Source: Panonychus citri
Taxonomy: Eukaryota; Arthropoda; Arachnida; Trombidiformes; Tetranychidae
DNA: 64,000 nt
Assembly (NCBI RefSeq): GCF_014898815.1
Contig: NW_026515544.1
Location: 2,542,001 to 2,606,000, forward strand
Direction: 5' to 3'
Positions 33,138 through 42,527 of the stretch are shown here, piece after piece. The notes beneath the pieces were generated by a model. That model did not search any database. It saw nothing but the letters and a program-made list of their open reading frames with translations, and was not told where the DNA came from. Position 1 is the stretch's first letter. Every line of letters begins with the position of its first letter. A program made the position numbers and the translations under genes.

Positions 33138-33993
33138 ATATCATTTCGATTGTTGATCGTCAGAAACTAATCAAATGTAATATTTGATTAATGGAATTAA
33201 AATTTTTTTGAACTAAACATTCAACTGACTCTCATTTATTGCAAATCTTGTTTCTTATTTCCTTCAACATCTCTCTTTATGTTGATAGTCTAATGTGATT
33301 AGCGTATTAACACAAAAATATGGAAACAATTATTCACATTAAGAATTGAATTTTTCATTGTTGATTAACTGTTGACAATTTATTAATTACCGATCAACAC
33401 AATAATCAATGTCTCGAATCGCCAACCATAGTGACTAAATTAAGGTAATAACCATGAGAAAAAAAATTTGAAAGGATGTTGAAAATTAAGTTGCGAATTG
33501 AGCTTTTGAGTTAAATGCACTCTGATTATCTTTCTCATCTTCCTTGTCTTCTTCATCCTTTCTATCACCTTGGATTCAGAGTTATAATCAATGTAAAATA
33601 TTACACAGTTACATGTTTAAATTTGTGATCTATTATAAGTTGATCATCTTTATCTTAATTGATTGCAAAAAAGTGACCATTCATTAGGGTTAATTAATTT
33701 CTTGGTGCGTTGTTGCCACTAAATAGATACAATATTACTTTCTCACAGTAATTAAGATTCATTAACAATAATATCTTGTCTGTTAGTAACAATTGATTGA
33801 GTTGATAAGATCACGATTAATGTTATTAGTGAGACTAATGGAGATTCTAAATCAATTTTTCATCTTTCTCGCTGGACAAAAGTTCACCGATTGAGAAAAC
33901 ATTAGTTCGTTAAAGTGAAAAAAAATTCATCTAATCAAAAGGTTAATAAAAAATTGATCGCAAGAAAAAAGATTAAGAATGATGAGTAGCCAT
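33138..33993. other. Intergenic, no gene seen
   Basis: 3' flank of copy 4. The part from about 33815 (TTATTAGTGAGACTA region) recurs after copy 6 from about 37588. No PCD remnant recognised here. Confidence 0.55.
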
Positions 33994-34049
33994 CTCTGGC
34001 CCACTGGCACTTCTGGCCCAATGAGAACCTCTGGCACTTTGGTGGGTTA
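33994..34049. repeat. Conserved CTGGCCC/CTGGCAC block
   Basis: A block around CTCTGGCCCACTGGCAC, TTCTGGCCCAATGAG and CTGGCACTTTGGTGGGTT. It recurs at 37760-37818 and 42149-42206, each time about 100-150 bp before a TTAACYAG/TATA promoter. Higher GC than its surroundings. Confidence 0.7.
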
Positions 34050-34157
34050 GAAATGCTCAATGGTCTGAGAGCTAAAAAGAAATGAAAATGAAGAAAAGAT
34101 CTTTTCTCTCTCTCCTTCGAAAAGAGAGAAACCAGACAAACACCCCAAGGTCACTCT

Positions 34158-34270
34158 GTTAACTACTCTTAACCAGATTCGCCCCCTCGCCTGATCTTTC
34201 GCTCTCACTAACCAGCTATAACCACTTCGGGACAAACTTTTGAATAAAAAGTAAATGAGTGAGAGAAAAA
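34158..34270 (+). promoter_or_regulatory. Orphan NADAR-type promoter upstream of copy 5
   Basis: GTTAACTACTCTTAACCAG and CTAACCAGCTATAACC boxes are followed by a weakened TATA (GAATAAAAAG, 34242-34251). No gene follows before the true copy 5 promoter 240 bp later, so this is a remnant or an upstream alternative promoter. Confidence 0.65.
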
Positions 34271-34397
34271 GCCAGGAAAAGAAGAACAAAGGTCATTTCT
34301 TTTTCTCTCTCTCTCTCTTTCTATCTTGGCTTTTTACTCTCTACCCCGAAAGAGAGAAAAAGCCAAGATAAACCAGGGAAATGCTCGAGGCTATTCC

Positions 34398-34532
34398 GTT
34401 AACTAGTCTTAACTAGACTCCCTCGCTCTCTCTTAACTAGTGCTAACCATTTCTGAGACACTCTAGTATAAAAGGGTGAAAGCAGAGCAATTTTATTCAG
34501 TTATCAATTGTCAACTCAACTTGACGGTTGTT
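34398..34532 (+). promoter_or_regulatory. Core promoter of NADAR copy 5
   Basis: Same layout as copy 1: GTTAACTAGTCTTAACTAG at 34398, TATAAAAG at 34467-34474, initiator TTCAGTT with A at 34499 (TATA at -32), and a DPE-like GGTTGT near +28. Confidence 0.8.
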
Positions 34533-34624
34533 AAAGTTACAAAATTTTCTCAAGTTAAAATCTATTATAACATTAAGTTAATATTCAAGTTATTAAATTG
34601 CCTGAACAGTGAAAATCCCTCAAC

Positions 34625-35299
34625 ATGATTCAGAACCAAGAGATTGTCAAATGGATGAAAATGCAGACCCAATTCTTAGCAGAACAAAATCAACCAGAAC
34701 GATTTGTTGAATTAATTCAATCGATTAAACCTTTAGTTGGAAATGGACACGATCTTCAAGTGGATGATTTTGATATTCCTTTCACATTGGATAGAGAATG
34801 TCTCGAATTGATCTACTCACAAATATCTTTGGACGAGACTGAACTTCGAGTTAATTATTCCAACCCTTTAGGATACACAAAAGGAAATAATCAGATCACA
34901 ATCAATGCGATTGATATGAAAAATTTATCTGGAAATTATCGCTCACCGGCTCATCTTTATCATGCAATACAAGTTCATCTGTTAGGAAGATCCGATCTGA
35001 TTAACGTGGTTAGAGATTCTTCCAAACCATTTAAAGATTCGTATATTAAACGTTCTGGTAAAGTCGATAGTGAATTATATTCAGCATGGAAAGAAATTAA
35101 AGTTGATGTCGCCTTTAAAGTGAATCGACTCAAGTTCATACAAAGCCCGGAATTGGCTCGAGCTTTATTGGAAACTGGTAAAACGAAACTCATATCAACT
35201 TATAATCCAATCTGGGGATATGACAAAGATCTGAATGGAAGCAATGTCAACGGGAAAATGCTCATGATAATTCGAGAAGATCTTCTTCGACGAATATAA
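34625..35299 (+). CDS. NADAR-domain protein, copy 5 (near-twin of copy 1)
   Basis: Intronless, 224 aa. It differs from copy 1 by a shorter start (MIQNQEIVKW) and only a handful of substitutions, for example QTQF for ETQF, DETE for DQTE, KEIK for KDIK and TKLI for MKLV. All core motifs are kept. Flanks on both sides (from about 34340 to 35640) also match copy 1's flanks, so this is a recent duplication of a whole unit of about 1.3 kb over a distance of 15 kb, or a conversion event. Confidence 0.8.
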   Translation: MIQNQEIVKWMKMQTQFLAEQNQPERFVELIQSIKPLVGNGHDLQVDDFDIPFTLDRECLELIYSQISLDETELRVNYSNPLGYTKGNNQITINAIDMKNLSGNYRSPAHLYHAIQVHLLGRSDLINVVRDSSKPFKDSYIKRSGKVDSELYSAWKEIKVDVAFKVNRLKFIQSPELARALLETGKTKLISTYNPIWGYDKDLNGSNVNGKMLMIIREDLLRRI

Positions 35300-35659
35300 A
35301 TTTATATTAATTGTTGATCATCAGAAACAAACGATTATTTAACCAAGAAACAGTTTTCTGTTGTGATCAACAATCATCGACAATTGAAACGGATGAAATT
35401 TCATCTTTCAACTGGATCAAAACACTTATGACCATTAACAATTACTTTTTTTGCACTGATTCTAATTGATTGAATTAACATTTGAATATCATAATCAATA
35501 AAGAAAAATAAATTAATTGTTAAATGTCTCAAATTCATTCACTAACAATTTTCGACAAAATTTATTACATTGAAATTATGCTGAATTAAATTTACCACAT
35601 GGATAAATTGTGAAAAATTTCACAATTAGTCCAATAATAATATAATTTAAAAAAAATCA

Positions 35660-36100
35660 ATCAGGTCACAACGATTACCTGCTAATTGATGTCCAAGCTT
35701 CGTCAATGAACTTCCATATCTCGTATTGATAAACCATTCACATAATGTGAAAACAATGAGATGTTGATCTTATTGTAACAATTAAATCTTGCGTGATGAT
35801 GGTCCATTTTTCAGATTTAAGAGCAACAATTAAAGTGATTGGAGTCAAATAAACACACAGAACATTTATATGAATATCACATTTGACATGACATTTTTAT
35901 GACATTAATAAACAGAAATTAACACAATTATTAAGAGAATTAAATTGGTCACAATAACTACTTTCTAAATTTAGACCAAATTTTTATATGGAAACATTGA
36001 TTTAAATCAGAGATCACTAAAGGAATCAATTTTAACTGTTGATCACGTTCTTCACTAGTTAATCCATTTGGTGGTATTTTCTCCAATTTGATTGTTGATT
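35660..36100 (-). pseudogene. PCD fossil d
   Basis: The reverse strand has the C-terminal portion (35660-35845) and, after an insertion, the start portion (about 36028-36100; the ATG is changed to ATA, then PPNGLTS). Numerous indels. Convergent to NADAR copy 5 at the usual distance. Confidence 0.78.
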
Positions 36101-36514
36101 TACTTGTTGGGTTTGGATTATTTTTACACAATAGTTGAATCTGGTGAACAAGGTAAATGATGATGGAAAACTGTAACGATCAACTTGGAAAATGATCTAA
36201 ACTGTTCACCAGATTAAGTTGAATGATTTACTAATTATGAGTAGAGGAAGATTATAAGTGGTAGAAAAGAAAAGAAAAGAAAGAAAAATAATAAAGAGAA
36301 AAACAAATAAAATGTGTCTAACACACGAGTGTGCGAGAGAGAGAGAGAGAGAGAGATGAGCTATGAGATTAAACGTGTTTACTTTAGGACATAAGTCGAG
36401 GTTTTCTGTTGACACTTTGTTACCTTTCGCTTGTCTCCACACGAATAAACTAATAATATGCCTTAACCAATTCATACAAATGCATCATTGAGAAACAAGG
36501 CTCAAGGTCATTCT
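36101..36514. other. Intergenic with purine-rich repeats
   Basis: Contains an A/G-rich tract (about 36242-36305) and a GA repeat near 36338-36356. No gene. Confidence 0.5.
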
Positions 36515-36671
36515 GTTAACTAGTCTTAACCAGACTCCCTCTCTTGCTTTCCCCTCTCTTTCTCTCTCTCTAACCAGTTTTAACCATTTCTGGGACACAC
36601 TTTCTGTATAAAAGGCTGAGCGAGACTCAACTTTGTTCATTTATCAATTGTCAGTTCAACTAGACGGACGA
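36515..36671 (+). promoter_or_regulatory. Core promoter of NADAR copy 6
   Basis: TATAAAAG at 36607-36614, initiator A at 36639 (TATA at -32) and DPE GGACGA at +28, with GTTAACTAGTCTTAACCAG boxes upstream. By eye the same as the copy 4 promoter and 5' UTR over about 290 bp. Confidence 0.82.
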
Positions 36672-36777
36672 TAAAGTTATAAAATTTTCTCAAGTTTTTC
36701 TTTTACATTTGTTGTGACCAAAAATCTTCATCAAGTTTTTTTTTCATTTAGTGATTGAAAACTAAACTGCTCTCATC

Positions 36778-37467
36778 ATGGCTTCTGGCTCAGAGACTTC
36801 AATGGACATGATACTCCGGTTCTTGGCGGATCAGAACGAGTTGCCACCAGAACGACTTCATGAACTAATTCAATTAGTTAAATCCGAATTTGAAGAATTA
36901 CCAAAACCTGAAGTAGTTGGACAATTGTTTGACATCTCCCGAATATTTGACATCGACTACATTGAATCAATCTACTCACAACTTTCCTTCCGCAAGTCTG
37001 AACTTCAAATTAGATGTTACGATCCATTAGGATACGCGAACGAGAATAATCCGATTACAATCAATGGGATTGGCATTAGACGTTTAAACGGATTCTATCC
37101 ATCATCGGCTCATCTTTACCATTCGATACAAGTATATCTTTTAGGAAGACCTGATCTTGTGAAAAAGGTAAAAAATTCATCGAATCCATACAAAGATTCA
37201 TATATCAAGGATACTGGTGATTATGTTGAGCCTGAGAAATTCTTAGATTGGAAAGACATTGAAGTTGATGTCGCATTCAAAATTGAACGACTCAAGTTCA
37301 TTCAAAACCCACAATTGGCTATTGAATTATTGGCAACAGGTAAGAAGCAGCTTCTATCACCGAGCCTTGAGCCCTGGGGCAGCAACTCAGACTCGGATGG
37401 AGTCAATGTGAGTGGCAAAATGCTGATGATAATTCGAGAAGATCTTCTTCGACGAATTTATCAGTAA
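36778..37467 (+). CDS. NADAR-domain protein, copy 6
   Basis: Intronless, 229 aa, starting MASGSETSMDMILRFLADQ. Core: YPSSAHLYHSIQVYLLGRP, VAFKIERLKFIQNPQLA, LLATG, PWG, SGKMLMIIREDLLRRIYQ. It is paralogous to copy 4, with clusters of replacement changes (residues about 34-45, 70-80 and 185-205) despite the matching 5' region. Confidence 0.8.
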   Translation: MASGSETSMDMILRFLADQNELPPERLHELIQLVKSEFEELPKPEVVGQLFDISRIFDIDYIESIYSQLSFRKSELQIRCYDPLGYANENNPITINGIGIRRLNGFYPSSAHLYHSIQVYLLGRPDLVKKVKNSSNPYKDSYIKDTGDYVEPEKFLDWKDIEVDVAFKIERLKFIQNPQLAIELLATGKKQLLSPSLEPWGSNSDSDGVNVSGKMLMIIREDLLRRIYQ

Positions 37468-37759
37468 ATTTCATTTCGATTGTTCGTGTCGATTGATCAG
37501 AAACTAATCAAATGTATTAATATTTGATTAATGGAAGTAAAAAATTTGTTTTTGCAACTAAACATTCAACTGGCTCTCATTTATTGATGTTATTAGTGAG
37601 ACTAGTGGAGATTCGAATCAATTGCTCATCTTTCTCGTTGGACAAAAGTTCACCGATTAAGAAAACATTAGTTTGTTAAAGTGAAAAGAAATTCATTTAA
37701 TCAAAAAACTTAATAGAAAAATTGAAAGCATGAAAAAAGATTAAGAATGATGAGTAGCC

Positions 37760-37818
37760 ATCTCTGGCCCACTGACACTTCTGGCCCAATGAGTACCTCT
37801 GGCACTTTGGTGGGTTAG
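37760..37818. repeat. Conserved CTGGCCC/CTGGCAC block, second copy
   Basis: Same block as 33994-34049, with few differences, again upstream of an orphan promoter. Confidence 0.7.
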
Positions 37819-37923
37819 AAATGGTCTTTGGGAGTCAAAATAAAGGAAAAAATGAAGAAAGATCTTTCTCCTCTCTCTCCTTCGAAAAGAAGAGAAGCCA
37901 GACAAACACCCCAAGGTCACTCT

Positions 37924-38035
37924 GTTAACTACTCTTAACCAGGCTCGTCCCCTCGCCTGCTCTCTCTCGCACTAACCATCTATAACCACTTTAGTGTCAA
38001 ACCTTTGGATAAAAAGTCAATGCAACTTTAGAGAG
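37924..38035 (+). promoter_or_regulatory. Orphan NADAR-type promoter upstream of copy 7
   Basis: GTTAACTACTCTTAACCAG and a weak TATA (GGATAAAAAG, about 38008) without a following gene. Twin of 34158-34270. Confidence 0.6.
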
Positions 38036-38157
38036 AGAAAAAGCCAAGGAAAAGAGAGAAAGGAAAAGAAGAACAAAGGTCATTTCATTTTTTTCTCTCT
38101 CTCTCACGAAAGAGTGAATAAGCCAAGATAAACCAGAGAAATGCTCGAGGCTATTCC

Positions 38158-38177
38158 GTTAACTAGTCTTAACTAGA

Positions 38178-38209
<32 letters not shown>

Positions 38210-38310
38210 TAACTAGTGCTAACCATTTCCGAGATAGTCTCTAGTATAAAAGGGTGAAAGCAGAGCAATTTTATTCAGTTATCAATTGTCAACTCAACTT
38301 GACGGTTGTT
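38158..38310 (+). promoter_or_regulatory. Intact promoter in front of NADAR pseudogene copy 7
   Basis: GTTAACTAGTCTTAACTAG, TATAAAAG at 38245-38252 and initiator A at 38277 (TATA at -32) are as in copies 1 and 5. A CT repeat has expanded between the boxes (about 38184-38209). Confidence 0.75.
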
Positions 38311-38402
38311 AAAGTTACAAAATTTTCTCAAGTTAAAATCTATTATAACATTTAGTTAATATTCAAGTTATTAAATTGCCTGAACAGTGAAAATCCCTCA
38401 AC

Positions 38403-38640
38403 ATGATTCACAACCAAGAGATTGTCAAATGGATGAAAATGGAAACCCAATTCTTGGCAGAACAAAATCAACCAGAACGATTTGTTGAATTAATTCAATC
38501 GATTAAACCTTTAGTTGGAAATAGATACGAGCTCATATCAACTTATAGTCCAATCTGGGGATATGACAAAGATCTGAATGGAAGCAATGTCAACGGGAAA
38601 ATGTTTATGATAATTCGGTAAGATCTTCTTCGACGAATAT
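38403..38640 (+). pseudogene. NADAR copy 7, internal deletion
   Basis: It starts like copy 5 (MIHNQEIVKWMKMETQFLAE), runs to LVGNRYE, and then jumps in frame to the C-terminal part (LISTYSPIWGYDKDLNGSN). About 450 bp of the core, including the AHLYHA and KFIQ segments, are missing. The final RED codons are lost because CGGGAA became CGGTAA, giving 72 aa, though the DNA for the remaining RRI tail and its stop can still be followed to 38640. It keeps a good promoter, so it could still be transcribed. Confidence 0.85.
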
Positions 38641-39210
38641 AAATTTATACTTGAACGCCTGTATTGTCTGTTAACAAAAATTGACTGTTGATAAGATCAC
38701 GATTAATGTTATATATCGTACAGATCAACTGCACATCATTCTCTATTGATAAAAGTTCACTGATTGAGAGAAATTAGCTCGTTAAATTGAAATCAAAAAC
38801 AGAGTATTTAGTACCGTTTTTTCTCAATAGCTGGCGCTACAAATCATCATTTCTCTTTCAATTGAAAATTAATCATCAACAATTAAATCGATGAAATTTG
38901 TTTAAATCAACGGGAAAATGTTAAATAATAGTTACAACTGCAGTTAATATTCTGATTTCTGAAATTTTGATTTTGACCTTGAACGACCTTGACCTTGACC
39001 TTTGCTACTTAAAACTAAAAATCGACTTACATGATGAGGATGTGTTAGCTATTAATTTAATCTATTAATGGATTTTCAGGAAGTGTCAAATAAATGACCT
39101 TGTTTTTCACCTCAGTTGATAATAATATCCTCATGTAACTTATTACTAACAGGTAAGTCAAGTGTTTACTTCGAAAGGCCAAGATCAGGCAAAAAAGAAA
39201 AATAAAGCAT
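38641..39210. other. Intergenic, no gene seen
   Basis: AT-rich. A tandem ACCTTGA-type repeat (TTGACCTTGAACGACCTTGA, near 38972) is present. That word resembles a nuclear-receptor half site (TGACCTTGA), but no gene context supports a role. Confidence 0.4.
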
Positions 39211-39384
39211 ACGAAGCAAGCAAAAACAAACAAGGTAGTATAATCTAAAGGATATAATAGAGAGTCACAAATTTCGTTTTCAATACAAGAAAACTAAACT
39301 GGTAACTATTAGTATATAATAGGAGAAAAATTAAAACACAAGAATCAAGCAAAAACAAACAAGGTAGTATAATCTAAAGTATAG

Positions 39385-39447
<63 letters not shown>

Positions 39448-39675
39448 TTCAGTTTCAATGAAAACAAACTAAACTGGTAACTATAAGTATATAATAGGAG
39501 AAAACATAAAGCACAAGAATCAAGCAAATTCAACTGTTAACTGTAAGTTTATAATAGAGAGTCAGTAATTTCAATGAAAACAAACTAAATTGGTAACTAT
39601 TAGTATATAATAGGAGAAAAATTAAAACACAAGAATCAAGCAAAAACAAACAAGGTAGTATAATCTAAAGTATAG

Positions 39676-39730
<55 letters not shown>

Positions 39731-39990
39731 TTCAGTTTCAATGAAAACAAACTAAACTGGTAACTATTAGTATATAATAGGAGAAAACATAAAGCACAAG
39801 AATCAAGCAAATTCAACTGTTAACTGTAAGTATATAATAGAGAGTCAGTAATTTCAATGAAAACAAACTAAACTGGTAACTATTAGTATATAATAGGAGA
39901 AAAATTAAAACACAAGAATCAAGAAAATCAAACAAGTTAATAATCTAAAGTATAGTATAAAGAAAGAAAGAGACAGAGAGAAAAAAAGAA
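39211..39990. repeat. Minisatellite, 291-bp period, with GA microsatellites
   Basis: A unit with AGCAAAAACAAACAAGGTAG, a GA tract, and ACAAACTAAACTGGTAACTA repeats with a period of 291 bp (anchors 39341 and 39632), with partial units before and after. Pure GA runs lie at about 39388-39445 and 39679-39728. A shorter sub-repeat (AGTATATAATAGGAGAAAA) recurs within each unit. It ends 100 bp before NADAR copy 8. Confidence 0.88.
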
Positions 39991-40105
39991 AGAAAGATAC
40001 TATTAATCCACAATAGGGAAAAACAAAACATAAGAATCAACCAAGCAAACCAGCTCCTAACTCAGAGTATATTATAGAGAAAGTATAATACATCGAATTG
40101 CTATT

Positions 40106-40780
40106 ATGGAATCTAACTTTGAGACTCACTCGTGGATGACACACGAAACTCGATTTTTGACAGAGCAAAATCAAGGAGAAAAACTTGACGCGTTAGTGCA
40201 ATTGATTAAGCCTTTGATCGGAGATCGATCAAACCTGCAGGTTGGTGAGCAGTTCGACAGTACTCGTGTGCTCGATGAAGCCTACATTGAATCGATTTAC
40301 GAAAATTTAACAATTGACTCTGGTCAGTTATTCAAATTTCATCGAAAAAGCTTATTAGGACACTTTCATGATCATAATATCACAATCAATTGTAGTAACG
40401 AGAAATTAACAGGAGATTATAAATCTGCTGCTCATCTTTATCATTCAATAAAGGCTCACTTACTAGGAAAAGATAATCTGATCAGTAAAATAAGAAAGTC
40501 ATCAAGTCCATTTGAAGATTCAAAGGTTAGAAAAACTAAAAGAAATGAAAAAAAGTTTTTAGCATGGAAGGCAAAGTTTAAATTTGATGTTGCATTTAAA
40601 GTTAATCAACTAAAATTTATTCAAAATCCACAATTGGCTCGTGAATTACTGAAAACCAGTAAACAGAAACTTATCTCACCTCATTTGTCACCCTGGGGTA
40701 TTGGCAAAGATTCGGATGGGAGCAATATTAATGGCAAAATGTTGATGATAATACGAGAGGATTTTCGTCGACGAATATAA
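40106..40780 (+). CDS. NADAR-domain protein, copy 8
   Basis: Intronless, 224 aa, starting MESNFETHSWMTHETRFLTE. Core: YKSAAHLYHSIKAHLLGKD, VAFKVNQLKFIQNPQLA, LLKTS (Gly of the usual TG lost), PWG, NGKMLMIIREDFRRRI. Related to copy 2. The family promoter is absent; instead the minisatellite lies directly upstream and its AGTATATAATAGG words are the only TATA-like sites, so regulation is likely different. Confidence 0.78.
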   Translation: MESNFETHSWMTHETRFLTEQNQGEKLDALVQLIKPLIGDRSNLQVGEQFDSTRVLDEAYIESIYENLTIDSGQLFKFHRKSLLGHFHDHNITINCSNEKLTGDYKSAAHLYHSIKAHLLGKDNLISKIRKSSSPFEDSKVRKTKRNEKKFLAWKAKFKFDVAFKVNQLKFIQNPQLARELLKTSKQKLISPHLSPWGIGKDSDGSNINGKMLMIIREDFRRRI

Positions 40781-41019
40781 TTATATTCAGTGTTGAACAA
40801 TAGAAATCAATGATTATTTAATTCAGAAAACTGAAGCTCTTGATTGATGAAATTTTTTTGATTATTCGACAGTATGTTTAAACTAATTTGTTTTAATAAC
40901 ATAAAGAGCTTCATTTCAAATAGAACTAGATCACAAAAATAATATCAACAAAACTTGAAATTCAACAGGTTACATTACAGTAAAATTAATGTCCAAGTTT
41001 TTATATCGAAAAACTAATG

Positions 41020-41340
41020 ATTAAAATCATAGGTCCATTGAAGTAATCCAAGTTTCCTAGATGAACTTTGCAAATTTAATTTCCAATCAGACACTGATAG
41101 AGGTTTTAATTGTTGATCACTTGTTGCACTAGTTAATCCTTTTGGTGGCATTTTCTTCAATTTAATTGTGGATTCACTTTGTAGGGTTTAGATTATTTTC
41201 ACACAATATTTTAATCTAGTGGTTTTAATCAGAGATCACTAAAGTAATCAATTTCAACTGTTATCACTTTCTTCACTAGTTAATCAATTTGGTGGAATTT
41301 TCTTCAATTTGATTGTTGATTTACTTGTTGGGTTTGGATT
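41020..41340 (-). pseudogene. PCD fossils e and f (two start regions)
   Basis: The reverse strand shows two successive matches to the PCD start region: about 41040-41175 (MPPKGLTS, QQLKPLSVS region) and about 41235-41335 (eroded). They follow NADAR copy 8 and then a lost unit. The second is accompanied by a flank also seen at 36100-36230. Confidence 0.72.
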
Positions 41341-41633
41341 ATTTTTACAAAATAGTTGAATCTGGTGAACAAGGTAAATGATGATGGAAAAACTGTAACG
41401 ATCAACTTGGAAAATGATCTAAACTGTTCACCAGATTAAGTTGAATGATTAACTAATTAGAAAGAAAGAAAGAAAGAAAGAGACAGACAGACAGACAGAC
41501 AAAGAGTAATAGCAAGAGAGAGCACTTGGATGTAACCATCGATAAGATTTTATCTCTCCTTATCCTAGGGAAAAGGATGAGATCTAGGTGGAAGCACCAG
41601 ATTTTCGTAACTTTCTCTACACAAGGCTCTAAG

Positions 41634-41705
41634 GATTAAAGTCTATGTCGCTTTTAAAGTTAATCGTTTGAAATTGATCCAGAATCAAGACATAGCTCAT
41701 GACTA
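41634..41705 (+). pseudogene. NADAR fossil related to copy 9
   Basis: Encodes IKVYVAFKVNRLKLIQNQD and then IAHD and a stop, matching residues of copy 9 (42967-43038). No other part of the gene is present. Confidence 0.85.
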
Positions 41706-42148
41706 ATTAAATCTCGTAAGGATAAACCGTTAACATCACGTGTTACTAGCTAATCCTCTTCAGGTATCAAATTATCTGAACGTTTGTCCCCAAAATGTCT
41801 CGATTTTAGTGCCATTTTCGCACACGAGATGGTACTACAAAAGGCACTTTTTGGTACAAAAATTGGAAATGAATCATCAATGTTTTTGATTCATTAGTAT
41901 AAGTTATTAATCATCTCGTTTTCTTTTGCTGATTGATTTTGAAAAGGTGATCATCCATTAAGGCTGTTGATTCATTTCTTGCGCGTAATTAACACAAACA
42001 AAACAGAAACGGTAAGTTTTTCTTAATCAGTAATATAAACATTCAATTAACAATCTTATCTTATCTGTTACAATTGATTGAATCCATAAAGAGCTGATGG
42101 AAGAATGGAAAAGATAAGATAGGTTGATACATACGCTTGATAAGTATC

Positions 42149-42206
42149 CATCTCTGGTCCACCGGCATTTCTGGCCCAATGAGCACCTCCGGCACTTTGG
42201 TGGGTT
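42149..42206. repeat. Conserved CTGGCCC/CTGGCAC block, third copy
   Basis: CTCTGGTCCACCGGCATTTC, CTGGCCCAATGAG and CGGCACTTTGGTGGGTT. Same spacing upstream of a NADAR promoter as the other two. Confidence 0.7.
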
Positions 42207-42289
42207 AAAAATACCCAATATTTTAGTGTGAAAAACAGAGGATGAAAAAAGAAAGAGAGAAGGGAAAGAAAAGATTTCTTCCTCTCTTC

Positions 42290-42390
42290 CTAACCAGTTA
42301 TAACCATTTCTGGGACAAACTTGTGTATAAAAGGCTGAGAGAAAGTTAATTTTATTCATTTATAAACTGTCAACCCATTCAGACGAATAA
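42290..42390 (+). promoter_or_regulatory. Core promoter of NADAR copy 9
   Basis: CTAACCAGTTATAACCATTT precedes TATAAAAG (42326-42333). The initiator TTCATT has its A at 42358 (TATA at -32). The DPE position reads AGACGAA, weaker than in copies 4 and 6. Confidence 0.75.
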
Positions 42391-42527
42391 TTTAATGTAT
42401 ATTGATCAAAAGTTAATGTTTTCTAGTAATATTAATAATAGTTTACAAAAAGTGTTATAAAACAATCAATTTTAATTCACTCATCAATTGGATACAACTA
42501 ACCTATCGCCTTTATCTTCTATTAGTG

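Noticed and set aside
38970..39000. Tandem TGACCTTGA words as nuclear-receptor sites
   Set aside because: No gene start nearby and the pattern is a simple local repeat; kept only as a note on the intergenic stretch.
39345..39816. Two similar reverse-strand frames with long Ser-Leu runs
   Set aside because: Products of the GA microsatellite inside the 291-bp minisatellite.
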